This document shows, piece after piece, positions 25,577 through 34,833 of a DNA stretch of 55,164 nt (position 1 is the first letter of the stretch; every line of letters starts with the position of its first letter). The stretch is from Ruminococcus sp. Its GTDB lineage: Bacteria > Bacillota > Clostridia > Oscillospirales > Ruminococcaceae. Both the position numbers and the translations under genes were made by a program. Below the pieces are notes generated by a model. It did not search any database. It was not told the origin of the DNA and saw nothing but the letters and a program-made list of their open reading frames with translations. The stretch spans positions 1 to 55,164 of the forward strand of contig JAFSSS010000080.1 in NCBI GenBank assembly GCA_017450925.1, written 5' to 3'.

Positions 25577-26083
25577 ATGAGAGTTCTCGGCATCGACCCG
25601 GGATATGCGATAATCGGCTACGGCGTGGTCGAATGCGAGAGCGGGCACTTTTCGCTGACCACCTGCGGCAGGATAACCACCGATGCAGGCACTCCCTTTG
25701 ACAGGCGTCTGAAGATCATATTTGATGATATGTGCGAGATCATCAGACGTTTCAAGCCGGAGCAGCTTAGTGTTGAAAAGCTGTTCTTCAACAGCAACCA
25801 AAAGACGGCGATAGACGTAGCGCAGGCAAGAGGCGTCACACTGCTGCCGGCGATACAGGCAGGTGTTCCGATATTTGAATACACTCCCCTGCAGGTAAAA
25901 AGCTCTATCGTAGGCTACGGCAGAGCGGAGAAACACCAAGTGCAGGAAATGGTAAAGAATATGCTGCATCTGCAGGACATCATCAAGCCGGATGACACAG
26001 CTGACGCGGTAGCGCTGGCGATAACCCACGGGCTGTCGCTGGGCAGGCGGCAGCTGGAAAGAAAAAACGACCTTAGACAATAA
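25577..26083 (+). CDS. ruvC: Holliday junction endodeoxyribonuclease RuvC
   Basis: This 168-residue resolvase cuts Holliday junctions symmetrically during recombination repair. The four acidic active-site residues are visible: D7 in LGIDPG, E67 in SVEKLFF, D140 and D143 in DDTADA. ATG 25577 follows AAGGGGG by eight bases; an upstream in-frame ATG lies inside the promoter and is rejected. It opens the ruvC-ruvA-RAYT-ruvB unit, 18 bases before ruvA. Confidence 0.95.
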   Translation: MRVLGIDPGYAIIGYGVVECESGHFSLTTCGRITTDAGTPFDRRLKIIFDDMCEIIRRFKPEQLSVEKLFFNSNQKTAIDVAQARGVTLLPAIQAGVPIFEYTPLQVKSSIVGYGRAEKHQVQEMVKNMLHLQDIIKPDDTADAVALAITHGLSLGRRQLERKNDLRQ

Positions 26084-26101
26084 CACACAGAGGGTGAAGA
26101 A

Positions 26102-26695
26102 ATGATATACTCGGTAACAGGAAAACTTATTCACACGGATCAAGAGCTTGCGGTGGTAGAATGTGCAGGAGTCGGATACGCCTGCCGGACGAGCCTTTCG
26201 ACCCTGCAGCGCATTGCAGGCAAGGAGGAAGTCACGCTGCTGACGCATCTTTCGGTGCGGGAGGACGGAGTTGAGCTTTTCGGCTTTGCCGACCAGGAGG
26301 AGCTTAGAAGCTTCAGACTGCTGATATCCGTCTCCGGCGTAGGCCCCAAGGCGGCGATATCCATACTTTCGGCAATGACCTCACAGCAGTTCGCACTGGC
26401 CGTAGCGACCGGGGATGACAAAAGCTTCACGCAGGTCAAGGGCATCGGCAAGAAGACAGCCGAGCGCATCTGCCTTGAGCTGCGGGACAAGGTCGCCGGC
26501 GAGACGATCTCCGTCCGCGGTCAGAAAGCGATAGCCGCTCCTATAGGCGGCGGCAACATCGGCGAGGCTATCACCGCTCTCGAGGTGCTGGGCTATTCCG
26601 CTGCTGAAGCTGCCGGGGCAGTTTCAAAGCTGGATCCCTCACTTTCCGTGGAGGAGCTTATCAAGGGAGCGCTGAAGTCTCTGGCGAGGTACTGA
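26102..26695 (+). CDS. ruvA: Holliday junction branch migration protein RuvA
   Basis: This 197-residue protein binds four-way junctions and loads RuvB. Domain I holds LVVVECAGVGYACR-type strands; the tandem helix-hairpin-helix motifs are LLISVSGVGPKAAISIL and FTQVKGIGKKTAERICLEL; a flexible linker and the RuvB-contacting domain III (EAITALEVLGYSAAEA) follow. The stop is separated by one base from the RAYT start codon, suggesting translational coupling to that gene rather than to ruvB. Confidence 0.95.
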   Translation: MIYSVTGKLIHTDQELAVVECAGVGYACRTSLSTLQRIAGKEEVTLLTHLSVREDGVELFGFADQEELRSFRLLISVSGVGPKAAISILSAMTSQQFALAVATGDDKSFTQVKGIGKKTAERICLELRDKVAGETISVRGQKAIAAPIGGGNIGEAITALEVLGYSAAEAAGAVSKLDPSLSVEELIKGALKSLARY

Positions 26696-26696
26696 T

Positions 26697-27260
26697 ATGC
26701 CCGGGCAGCGTGAGGGCTTCGGCAGACCCCGCAGGCTGGCGGGCTTCGACTACGGAGCATCGGCACTCTACTATGTGACGCTTATCACACGGAAGGGAGC
26801 CTGTGTCCTTTGGGACTGGCGGAGCGTATTGGCGGCTATTAGCCGCCGGGAGCCTTATGACGAAAAACCGATCCTATCCGAATGCGGCCTTGCGGCAGAG
26901 CATTTCATCGGCGAGATAGAGCATCACTATGCGGGCATCAAGGTCGAGGAGCTTGCTATCCTGCCAAACCATGTGCATATGCTTATACGCTTCGGCGTTT
27001 ACGCACCCTCCGGGCGGCTGATAGCCGCCCAGACAAACCTCCCCACGATCATCCAGCAGATGAAGCAGGCAATGACCAAGCATCTCGGAGCATCCGTGTG
27101 GGCAAGGACATACATCGACCGCATCGTGCGAAACAGCGAAGAGGCAGAAGCCCTTGCATCGTACATAAGGAACAATCCCCGGGGATGGACAAGGGACAGC
27201 CTCTTCCCGAAGATCGCCGAGAACAGGGAATACGAATGGTCAAAGATACTGAAAGAATAA
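26697..27260 (+). CDS. REP-associated tyrosine transposase (RAYT, Y1/HUH family)
   Basis: This 187-residue protein belongs to the Y1 transposase superfamily: the HUH metal-binding motif is H92-V-H94 in LPNHVHML, and the conserved YIRNNP segment (Y156) supplies the likely catalytic tyrosine. RAYTs are single-copy, domesticated relatives of IS200/IS605 transposases that process REP palindromes. The gene sits inside the ruv operon, one base after ruvA and 12 bases before ruvB, with no inverted repeats at its borders. Two palindromes of the type found elsewhere in this window are part of its own coding sequence (26831-26847, 27012-27030), in different reading frames, at sites that look like loops. 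Codon use resembles its neighbours. Confidence 0.85.
   Translation: MPGQREGFGRPRRLAGFDYGASALYYVTLITRKGACVLWDWRSVLAAISRREPYDEKPILSECGLAAEHFIGEIEHHYAGIKVEELAILPNHVHMLIRFGVYAPSGRLIAAQTNLPTIIQQMKQAMTKHLGASVWARTYIDRIVRNSEEAEALASYIRNNPRGWTRDSLFPKIAENREYEWSKILKE
26831..26847. repeat. REP-type palindrome 1 inside RAYT gene
   Basis: GGCGGCTATTAGCCGCC, identical over 17 bases to the core of the palindrome upstream of pyrE. It encodes the AAISRR stretch (residues 46-51). Confidence 0.7.
27012..27030. repeat. REP-type palindrome 2 inside RAYT gene
   Basis: GGGCGGCT-GAT-AGCCGCCC; the core equals that in sulP (21470-21486). It encodes GRLIAA (residues 106-111), just after the HUH motif. Confidence 0.65.
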
Positions 27261-27272
27261 CGGAGAAAAGCT

Positions 27273-28313
27273 ATGATAGAAAACAGCGATTTTGATTTTG
27301 ACAACAGATACGTCTCGCCGGAGCCGATACGCTCGGACGAGCCGGATGACTTCGATATCTCACTGCGCCCAAAATCCCTCTCGGAGTATATCGGGCAGGA
27401 CAAGGTCAAGGAGAATATGTCGGTGTATATCCAGGCGGCCAAAAAGAGAGGAGACAGTCTTGACCACATCCTGCTCTACGGCCCTCCCGGCCTCGGCAAG
27501 ACCACTCTCTCGACCATAATAGCCCACGAAATGGGCGTCAATATCCGCACCACCTCCGGCCCCGCTATCGAAAAGCCCGGCGACCTCGCCGCTATCCTCA
27601 CCAACCTCGAAAAGGGCGACGTGCTGTTTATCGACGAGATACACAGGCTCTCCCGGCAGGTGGAGGAGGTGCTGTATCCTGCGCTGGAGGACTACGCCCT
27701 CGATATCATCATGGGAAAAGGCCCGGCCGCAAGAAGCATCCGCATAGAATTGAATAAGTTCACCCTTATAGGAGCTACCACACGCTCGGGCCAGCTTTCA
27801 GCTCCGCTAAGAGACCGCTTCGGCGTCATAGAAAGACTGGAGCTATATTCCCCCGAGCAGCTCTGCGAGATAATCATGCGCTCCGCCGTCATCCTCGGCG
27901 TCCCCTGCGATAAGGAGGGCGCTATGGAGATGGCCTCACGCTCAAGAGGTACCCCCCGTATCGCCAACAGGTTCTTAAAGCGGGTCAGAGATTTCGCCGA
28001 TGTCATGGGCGACGGACGCATCACCAAGGAGATAGCTAAGCTCTCACTCGATAAGCTGGATATTGACGAGCTGGGGCTCGATAAAATGGACAGGCGTATG
28101 CTGGAAATGATAATCAACGGCTACGGCGGCGGCCCCGTGGGTCTCGAAACCATAGCCTCGGCTATAGGCGAGGAGGCAGTTACCCTCGAGGATGTCTGTG
28201 AGCCATATCTTATGCAGCTCGGATTTATCTCCCGCACCCCGAGGGGACGCTGCGCTACTCTGCTGGCCTATAAGCACCTCGGCATCATGAAGGACGGTCA
28301 GACGATGCTATGA
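27273..28313 (+). CDS. ruvB: Holliday junction branch migration ATPase RuvB
   Basis: This 346-residue AAA+ motor drives branch migration with RuvA. Walker A is GPPGLGKT (70-77), Walker B region FIDEIHR (near 115-121), sensor [18 protein letters not shown] and the C-terminal winged helix ([26 protein letters not shown], then [11 protein letters not shown]) are all present. The stop overlaps the start of the next membrane protein gene by four bases. Expression must pass through the RAYT gene, unless an internal promoter exists. Confidence 0.96.
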   Translation: MIENSDFDFDNRYVSPEPIRSDEPDDFDISLRPKSLSEYIGQDKVKENMSVYIQAAKKRGDSLDHILLYGPPGLGKTTLSTIIAHEMGVNIRTTSGPAIEKPGDLAAILTNLEKGDVLFIDEIHRLSRQVEEVLYPALEDYALDIIMGKGPAARSIRIELNKFTLIGATTRSGQLSAPLRDRFGVIERLELYSPEQLCEIIMRSAVILGVPCDKEGAMEMASRSRGTPRIANRFLKRVRDFADVMGDGRITKEIAKLSLDKLDIDELGLDKMDRRMLEMIINGYGGGPVGLETIASAIGEEAVTLEDVCEPYLMQLGFISRTPRGRCATLLAYKHLGIMKDGQTML

Positions 28314-28801
28314 AGATTTTTTTCAAGCTGTTCGGCAGCCACTGGCTCGGGCTCTGGTTTCCCGCGCTGATACTCTTTGCAGTGCAGGAGCTGCCTTATA
28401 TGCTGATGCCGCTTATAAAGCCCGACCCCAACCCGATAATGAACCTGCCGGAGCATTGCAAGCCCCTCGCCGTCGCAGAGGGCATGCTGGGCTCGGCCTG
28501 TATCACGCTGATGCTGCTGGTGGTGAATAAGAACGCTCCCCTGTTCGGCACCGGCGAGGGTGCCGGGAGGGTGTTCTTCATCCTTGCCTGCACAGCGCTT
28601 GCGCTCAACTTCATCGGCTGGGGGATATATTTCGCCGGGATAAGAACGGCTGCGGTGATGCTTATCTTCATCGTGGCGATGCCGCCGCTGTATTATCTGT
28701 TCATCGGACTGTGGAGAGAAAACTATATCCTTGCAGGCACTGCAGCCGTGTTTCTCTGCGTGCATTTCTCCCATGTGTTCCTTGACCTGCGGGCTGACTG
28801 A
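28310..28801 (+). CDS. Small integral membrane protein of unknown function
   Basis: This 163-residue protein has four predicted membrane helices (about 8-30, 52-70, 84-105, 112-155 with a break). I recognise no domain. It overlaps ruvB by four bases (ATGA), so it is part of the ruv transcript. There is no obvious link to DNA repair; conserved pairing with ruvB would need comparison with relatives. Confidence 0.65.
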   Translation: MKIFFKLFGSHWLGLWFPALILFAVQELPYMLMPLIKPDPNPIMNLPEHCKPLAVAEGMLGSACITLMLLVVNKNAPLFGTGEGAGRVFFILACTALALNFIGWGIYFAGIRTAAVMLIFIVAMPPLYYLFIGLWRENYILAGTAAVFLCVHFSHVFLDLRAD

Positions 28802-28854
28802 CATAGTGTATAAGTCATCCCCGGACAGACCCGCGAATTTTAATAAATTAACTA

Positions 28855-28883
28855 TTGATTTCAACGCATTAATGTGCTATAAT
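28855..28883 (+). promoter_or_regulatory. Promoter for ilv operon
   Basis: TTGATT (28855-28860), 17 bases, TATAAT (28878-28883). The transcript leader would be only about 35 bases, so there is no room for a T-box or attenuator. Confidence 0.8.
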
Positions 28884-28924
28884 AATTTCTTAGCAGTGAA
28901 AATCTTATGTCGGAGGCGAAGGAT

Positions 28925-30544
28925 ATGAAAATGAAAGCCTGCCAAGCCATGGTAGAATGTCTTAAAGCAGAGAATATCAAGGTCGTCTTCGGCTATCCCG
29001 GAGCGGCGATATGCCCCTTCTATGACGCTCTTATGGACTCTGGCATAAAGCACGTTCTTGTACGGCATGAAGCCAATGCAGGCCACGAGGCCAGCGGCAT
29101 GGCAAGGATGACCGGCAAGCCGGCAGTCTGCGTCGTAACGTCGGGGCCGGGTGCTGTCAACCTTATCACCGCTATTGCTACCGCTTATGCCGATTCGATA
29201 CCTATCGTCTGCATCACCGGGCAGGTCAATACAGATCAGATAGGCTCGGATGTTTTCCAGGAGGCAGACATCACCGGAGCGGCAGAGCCCTTTGTCAAGC
29301 ACAGCTACCTCGTAAAGGATCCCAATGACATCCCCCGCGTTTTCAAGGAGGCCTTCTATATCGCAGGCTCCGGCAGACCGGGCCCCGTGCTGATAGATAT
29401 GCCTATGGATGTACAGAAGGCGGAGATAGATTTTGAGTATCCCAAAAAGGCGGATATCAGAAGCTATAAGCCTACGCTCAAAGGCAACGCTTTTCAAGTC
29501 AAGCGGGTAATGGCGGAGCTGGAAAAGGCGAAGAAGCCCCTTATCTGCATCGGCGGCGGAGTTTTTGCCGCTAATGCACAGGATGAGGTGGTCAAGCTGT
29601 CACATACCATGAACATCCCCGTTATCACAACCATGATGGGTATCTCCGTATTCTCGGACGACGACCCCCTGTTCTTCGGTATGCTGGGAAGTCACGGCGT
29701 TCCCGCCGCGAACAGAGCTGTCAATGAATGCGACGTGCTTTTCCTTGTGGGAGCAAGAGTGGGCGACAGAGCCGTCAGAACTCCCCTTGCACTGGAGCAG
29801 ACTACAAAGATACTTCATATAGATATCGACCCCGCCGAGCTGGGGAAGAATATCAGAGTTGATTTCCCGCTGGTGGGAGATGCCAAGAACGTACTCACCC
29901 AGCTGCTGGAAAGAGCTAAGCCCATGCAGCACGACGAGTGGCTCGCCCAGCTTGAAAGCTGGCGCGTGGAGCGGAAATTCGCTACCGCCAAGAAAGGCAC
30001 TGTAGTGCCGAGGCAGTTCATCGACAAGCTTTCCCGCCGGCTGCCGGATAATACGGTGGTAGTGGCGGACGTTGGTCAGAACCAGATCTGGACAGCCACA
30101 AGCTTCCATATCGGTGAGGGCGGAAGGTTTATGACCTCCGGCGGGATGGGCACTATGGGCTATTCCCTGCCCGCTGCGATAGGCGCTAAGATCGCTGACC
30201 CGAAGCGGCCTGTGATTGCGATCTGCGGCGACGGCTCGCTGCAGATGTGCATGATGGAGCTGGCTACGGCTGTGCAGAACGATGTCAGAGTCAAGCTGGT
30301 GGTAATGACTAACAAGCGCCTCGGAATGGTGCGCGAGCTGCAGACCAAGGGCTATAACGGCCGTGAGACCGCCGTGTTCCTTGACGGCTCGCCGGACTTC
30401 ATCAAGCTGGCAGAGGCCTACGGCATCAGAAGCTGCCGCGTGACCGACGACAGGAGCGCCGACGAGGCTATAAGCCTGCTGGCCGAATACGACGGCATTG
30501 CCCTCGTTGAGGTCATCGTTGACGAAAACGAAGCGACACTGTAA
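28925..30544 (+). CDS. ilvB: Acetolactate synthase large subunit
   Basis: This 539-residue thiamine diphosphate enzyme condenses two pyruvates (or pyruvate and 2-oxobutyrate) in the first committed step of branched-chain amino acid synthesis. Visible are the catalytic glutamate in RHEANAGHEASGMAR (E49), GPGAVNLITAIATAY, the FAD-region KPLICIGGGVF and the TPP-binding GDGSLQM...VMTNKRLGM. ATG 28925 has GGAGG eight bases upstream; an earlier ATG at 28907 lies before this site. The regulatory subunit gene ilvN follows after an intervening lipoprotein gene. Confidence 0.93.
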   Translation: MKMKACQAMVECLKAENIKVVFGYPGAAICPFYDALMDSGIKHVLVRHEANAGHEASGMARMTGKPAVCVVTSGPGAVNLITAIATAYADSIPIVCITGQVNTDQIGSDVFQEADITGAAEPFVKHSYLVKDPNDIPRVFKEAFYIAGSGRPGPVLIDMPMDVQKAEIDFEYPKKADIRSYKPTLKGNAFQVKRVMAELEKAKKPLICIGGGVFAANAQDEVVKLSHTMNIPVITTMMGISVFSDDDPLFFGMLGSHGVPAANRAVNECDVLFLVGARVGDRAVRTPLALEQTTKILHIDIDPAELGKNIRVDFPLVGDAKNVLTQLLERAKPMQHDEWLAQLESWRVERKFATAKKGTVVPRQFIDKLSRRLPDNTVVVADVGQNQIWTATSFHIGEGGRFMTSGGMGTMGYSLPAAIGAKIADPKRPVIAICGDGSLQMCMMELATAVQNDVRVKLVVMTNKRLGMVRELQTKGYNGRETAVFLDGSPDFIKLAEAYGIRSCRVTDDRSADEAISLLAEYDGIALVEVIVDENEATL

Positions 30545-30581
30545 GCTGCAGTGTTACAATAAAGTAAAGGGGTAAACTGAT

Positions 30582-31463
30582 ATGACCAAGAAGATCCTTG
30601 CGGCAGCCGCCGCTATCGTAATGTGCTTTGCACTTGCCTCCTGCGGAAGCAGCGACTCTTCTTCAGGCAGTTTCGACAGTGCAGCATCCTCTGCTGCCGA
30701 GCAGGTATCATCCGCTGCCGAGAGCAAGGCAGAGGAGTCCAAGGCGGAGGAGTCTGTGGCGGAGGAGTCCAAGGCAGAAGAATCCAAGGCCGAGGAGTCA
30801 AAAGCGGAGGAGTCCAAGGCCGGAGCCGCAGAGGAGAGTAAGGCCGAGGAGCCTGCAGAGAGCGAGGCAGAGATCACCATTTCCGAGGCAGAGCCCGCTG
30901 CTTCCGAGGCGGAGACAGTCCCCTCCGAGGGCGGCTTTACCATAAAGGGTACAGGCTATACGGTCGAGTTCAGCAGCGACTGGACTGACATGGCCGAATA
31001 CAAGGATAAGATCAGCAGCAAGACGGCTGAAGCCGCCAAACAGGAGTACGGTCTGGATGCCAGCAGCTTTACAGGCATGAACAGCGTCTGCGCCTATAAG
31101 CCCCAGGGCGGTTCACAGGCACCCGTATTCAGCGTGGTAGAGCCTGTTGTGAATTCACTTTTCAAGAGCGTTAAGATAGCCGACCTTGAAAGTGCGCTCA
31201 CCTTAGCTATGCAGCAGCAAATGGCCGGACAGGAGGGCTTCAAGCTGGAAAGCAAGGGCATCGTCAACTACAACGGCACCGATTTCCTTGAGCTTTATAC
31301 CGAGTACAGTCTGGACTCACAGGTCGCTAAGGCAAGACAGTTCTTTGCCCTCAACGGCGACAAGGAATATGTTATTTCCTTCTCGATCCCCGGGGATATG
31401 TACGATGATTTCCTTAGCGAGACCGAAAAGGTAATGAAGACGTTCAAGTTTACGGAGGATTAA
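30582..31463 (+). CDS. Lipoprotein with KAEES repeats, inserted in the ilv operon
   Basis: This 293-residue protein has a lipoprotein signal (lipobox LASC, C21), then a serine- and glutamate-rich linker with about six SKAEE-type repeats (near 45-80), then a ~180-residue globular domain beginning FTIKGTGYTVEFSSDW and ending EKVMKTFKF. The domain resembles PsbP/DcrB-type lipoprotein folds in its strand pattern, but I cannot name it. It is two bases upstream of ilvN, so it is translationally coupled to it, and follows ilvB by 37 bases. The repeats are imperfect 15-base units and may vary in number between strains. Confidence 0.75.
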   Translation: MTKKILAAAAAIVMCFALASCGSSDSSSGSFDSAASSAAEQVSSAAESKAEESKAEESVAEESKAEESKAEESKAEESKAGAAEESKAEEPAESEAEITISEAEPAASEAETVPSEGGFTIKGTGYTVEFSSDWTDMAEYKDKISSKTAEAAKQEYGLDASSFTGMNSVCAYKPQGGSQAPVFSVVEPVVNSLFKSVKIADLESALTLAMQQQMAGQEGFKLESKGIVNYNGTDFLELYTEYSLDSQVAKARQFFALNGDKEYVISFSIPGDMYDDFLSETEKVMKTFKFTED

Positions 31464-31465
31464 AT

Positions 31466-33069
<1,604 letters not shown>

Positions 33070-33089
33070 TAAACCTGCCGAATATGATA

Positions 33090-33127
33090 TGCCCCGAAGC
33101 GTTCAATACGCTCCGGGGCATTTTTTA
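33090..33127 (+). terminator. Terminator of ilv operon
   Basis: GCCCCG (33091-33096) and AGCG pair with CGCT and CGGGGC (33114-33119), followed by TTTTTT. Confidence 0.93.
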
Positions 33128-33170
33128 TATATGCTTGCTGTTGTTCACGTCAGTTAGCAAACCGGGTATT

Positions 33171-34802
33171 TCAGCGCAGCGACTCCAGCAGGCCGGTCAG
33201 TCCGTCGCGCTCGAAGATCTCCTTGTAGTAGGAAAGCTCCTTGCCGATAAGACCGTCTATCGCCCGCATACCGAGAAGCTCCACCGGGGCATTGTCGTCA
33301 GTGAGGATAAGGTCTCCTGCCTCGTATCTCACAAGCTCCGACGATACATCCGTCAGCGTGGAGCGGAGATCCTCGTTCTGCAGGGCATTGATGCCCTTGG
33401 CAAGGTTAGTCATCATTTCGGGAGAATTGGAGGCGAAAAGCTCGCGGTTGGTGGAGCCCCGCACATCCGCCGTCCAAACCTCGGAAAACACCGAAGCTAT
33501 GGTGTCCGACAGGTAAGCGTTGATGCCCTCGGGACTGTCAGAGCGCATATTCATATTCACCACCATGACACCACCCTCGTTGAGGCTGTCCCGGACGAGA
33601 GTGAAAAACTCCTTTGAGGACATCTGAAAGGGAATGGTGATATCCTGATAGGCATCCACCATGATGACATCGAACTTCCGACCCTCCCTGCCGGAGCGCA
33701 GAGCGTTGAGGTACGCCCGTCCGTCATAGGTCACAACGTTTATCTTCTCGTCAAGGGCGAAATACTCTCTTGCAAGCTCGGTTATGCTCTCGTCTATCTC
33801 CACGCCCTCGGTGGTCATCTCGGGATAGAAGCGGCTGCACTGGGTCGCATAGGTGCCAGTTCCCATTCCCAGCACAAGCAGCGAGGATCGCTCCCCTGCC
33901 GACGACATCAGCGGGGCTGCCATAGCGGTATCGTAGTAAAGGCCGGAAAGCCCCCCGTCCTTCATATAGACCGACTGCACACCGAAAAGCACGTTAGTGG
34001 AAAGCACCGCCTTGCGGTCATCCTCCTTGACCTGCAGGTAGTTATAGACGCTCTCGCCCTCAAAGGCCAGCGCCTTCTCCCAAAAGGCAAAGCCAAGGGT
34101 AGTTCCCGCCACGCAAAAGCCGATGAACAGCACAGTGCATACCGCCGTTCTGATCTTGCTGCGTCCGCAGGAAACAAAATACACAATGCCCAGCAGCAGC
34201 AGGATGCCGGAGAATATCATGAACGTAACCGCAGTTCCCACGGCGGGAATGGTGATAAAGGTCGGCGCAAAGGTGCCGATGATGCTGCCTATGGTGTTGA
34301 AGGCACCGAGAGTTCCCACGGTGCGGCCGTTGTCCTCAAGACTGTCGGTGGTGTATTTTACCAGCGAGGGTGTCACTGTTCCGAGGAGGAACAGCGGGAA
34401 GACGAAGATAAGCATACAGGCCAGAAATGCCGCCCATATCAGAAAATTGGTGCTGACGGTAACGATCAGCAGTCCCGAGACTCCCACGATTATCAGCTTG
34501 CCCACAAAGGGTATAGCTGCGATCCATACTGCCGAGAGCAGTATGCGCTTATAAAGCCTGTCCGGGTCGGGGTTCTTGTCCGCCCAGCGGCCGCCGAAAT
34601 AGTTTCCAAGAGCCATAGCGATCATGATCGTGCCGATGATTATAGTCCAGACGATCTGTGAGGAGCTGAAATAAGGCGCCAGCAGACGGCTGGCTCCCAG
34701 CTCCACCGCCATGACGGACATTCCGGAGAAAAACTCCGTAAGATAGAGATACCATTTTTTGTTTAGGATAGCTGCCCTGGGTTTGGTGTTTTCTTCTTGC
34801 AT
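33171..34802 (-). CDS. Membrane-domain/spermidine synthase-like fusion protein
   Basis: This 543-residue protein has ~7-8 membrane helices in the first ~245 residues, with the motif MSVMAVELGASRLLAPYF typical of fused MFS/spermidine synthase proteins, then a soluble Rossmann methyltransferase-like domain: LVLGMGTGTYATQC (SAM-type glycine loop), TEGVEIDESI and FDVIMVDAYQDI. In true SpeE enzymes an acidic DxxDP motif binds the polyamine; here the corresponding stretch is DAYQDITIPF, so aminopropyl transfer is not assured. The family is common in Clostridia, and its role is unsettled. It follows recG by 31 bases on the same strand. Confidence 0.75.
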   Translation of the reverse strand: MQEENTKPRAAILNKKWYLYLTEFFSGMSVMAVELGASRLLAPYFSSSQIVWTIIIGTIMIAMALGNYFGGRWADKNPDPDRLYKRILLSAVWIAAIPFVGKLIIVGVSGLLIVTVSTNFLIWAAFLACMLIFVFPLFLLGTVTPSLVKYTTDSLEDNGRTVGTLGAFNTIGSIIGTFAPTFITIPAVGTAVTFMIFSGILLLLGIVYFVSCGRSKIRTAVCTVLFIGFCVAGTTLGFAFWEKALAFEGESVYNYLQVKEDDRKAVLSTNVLFGVQSVYMKDGGLSGLYYDTAMAAPLMSSAGERSSLLVLGMGTGTYATQCSRFYPEMTTEGVEIDESITELAREYFALDEKINVVTYDGRAYLNALRSGREGRKFDVIMVDAYQDITIPFQMSSKEFFTLVRDSLNEGGVMVVNMNMRSDSPEGINAYLSDTIASVFSEVWTADVRGSTNRELFASNSPEMMTNLAKGINALQNEDLRSTLTDVSSELVRYEAGDLILTDDNAPVELLGMRAIDGLIGKELSYYKEIFERDGLTGLLESLR

Positions 34803-34833
34803 AAGGTTCCTTTCCGATTACTAAACTGATAGA

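Noticed and set aside
28799..28925. T-box or attenuator in front of the ilv operon
   Set aside because: The promoter lies only about 40 bases before the ilvB start, leaving no room for a T-box leader.
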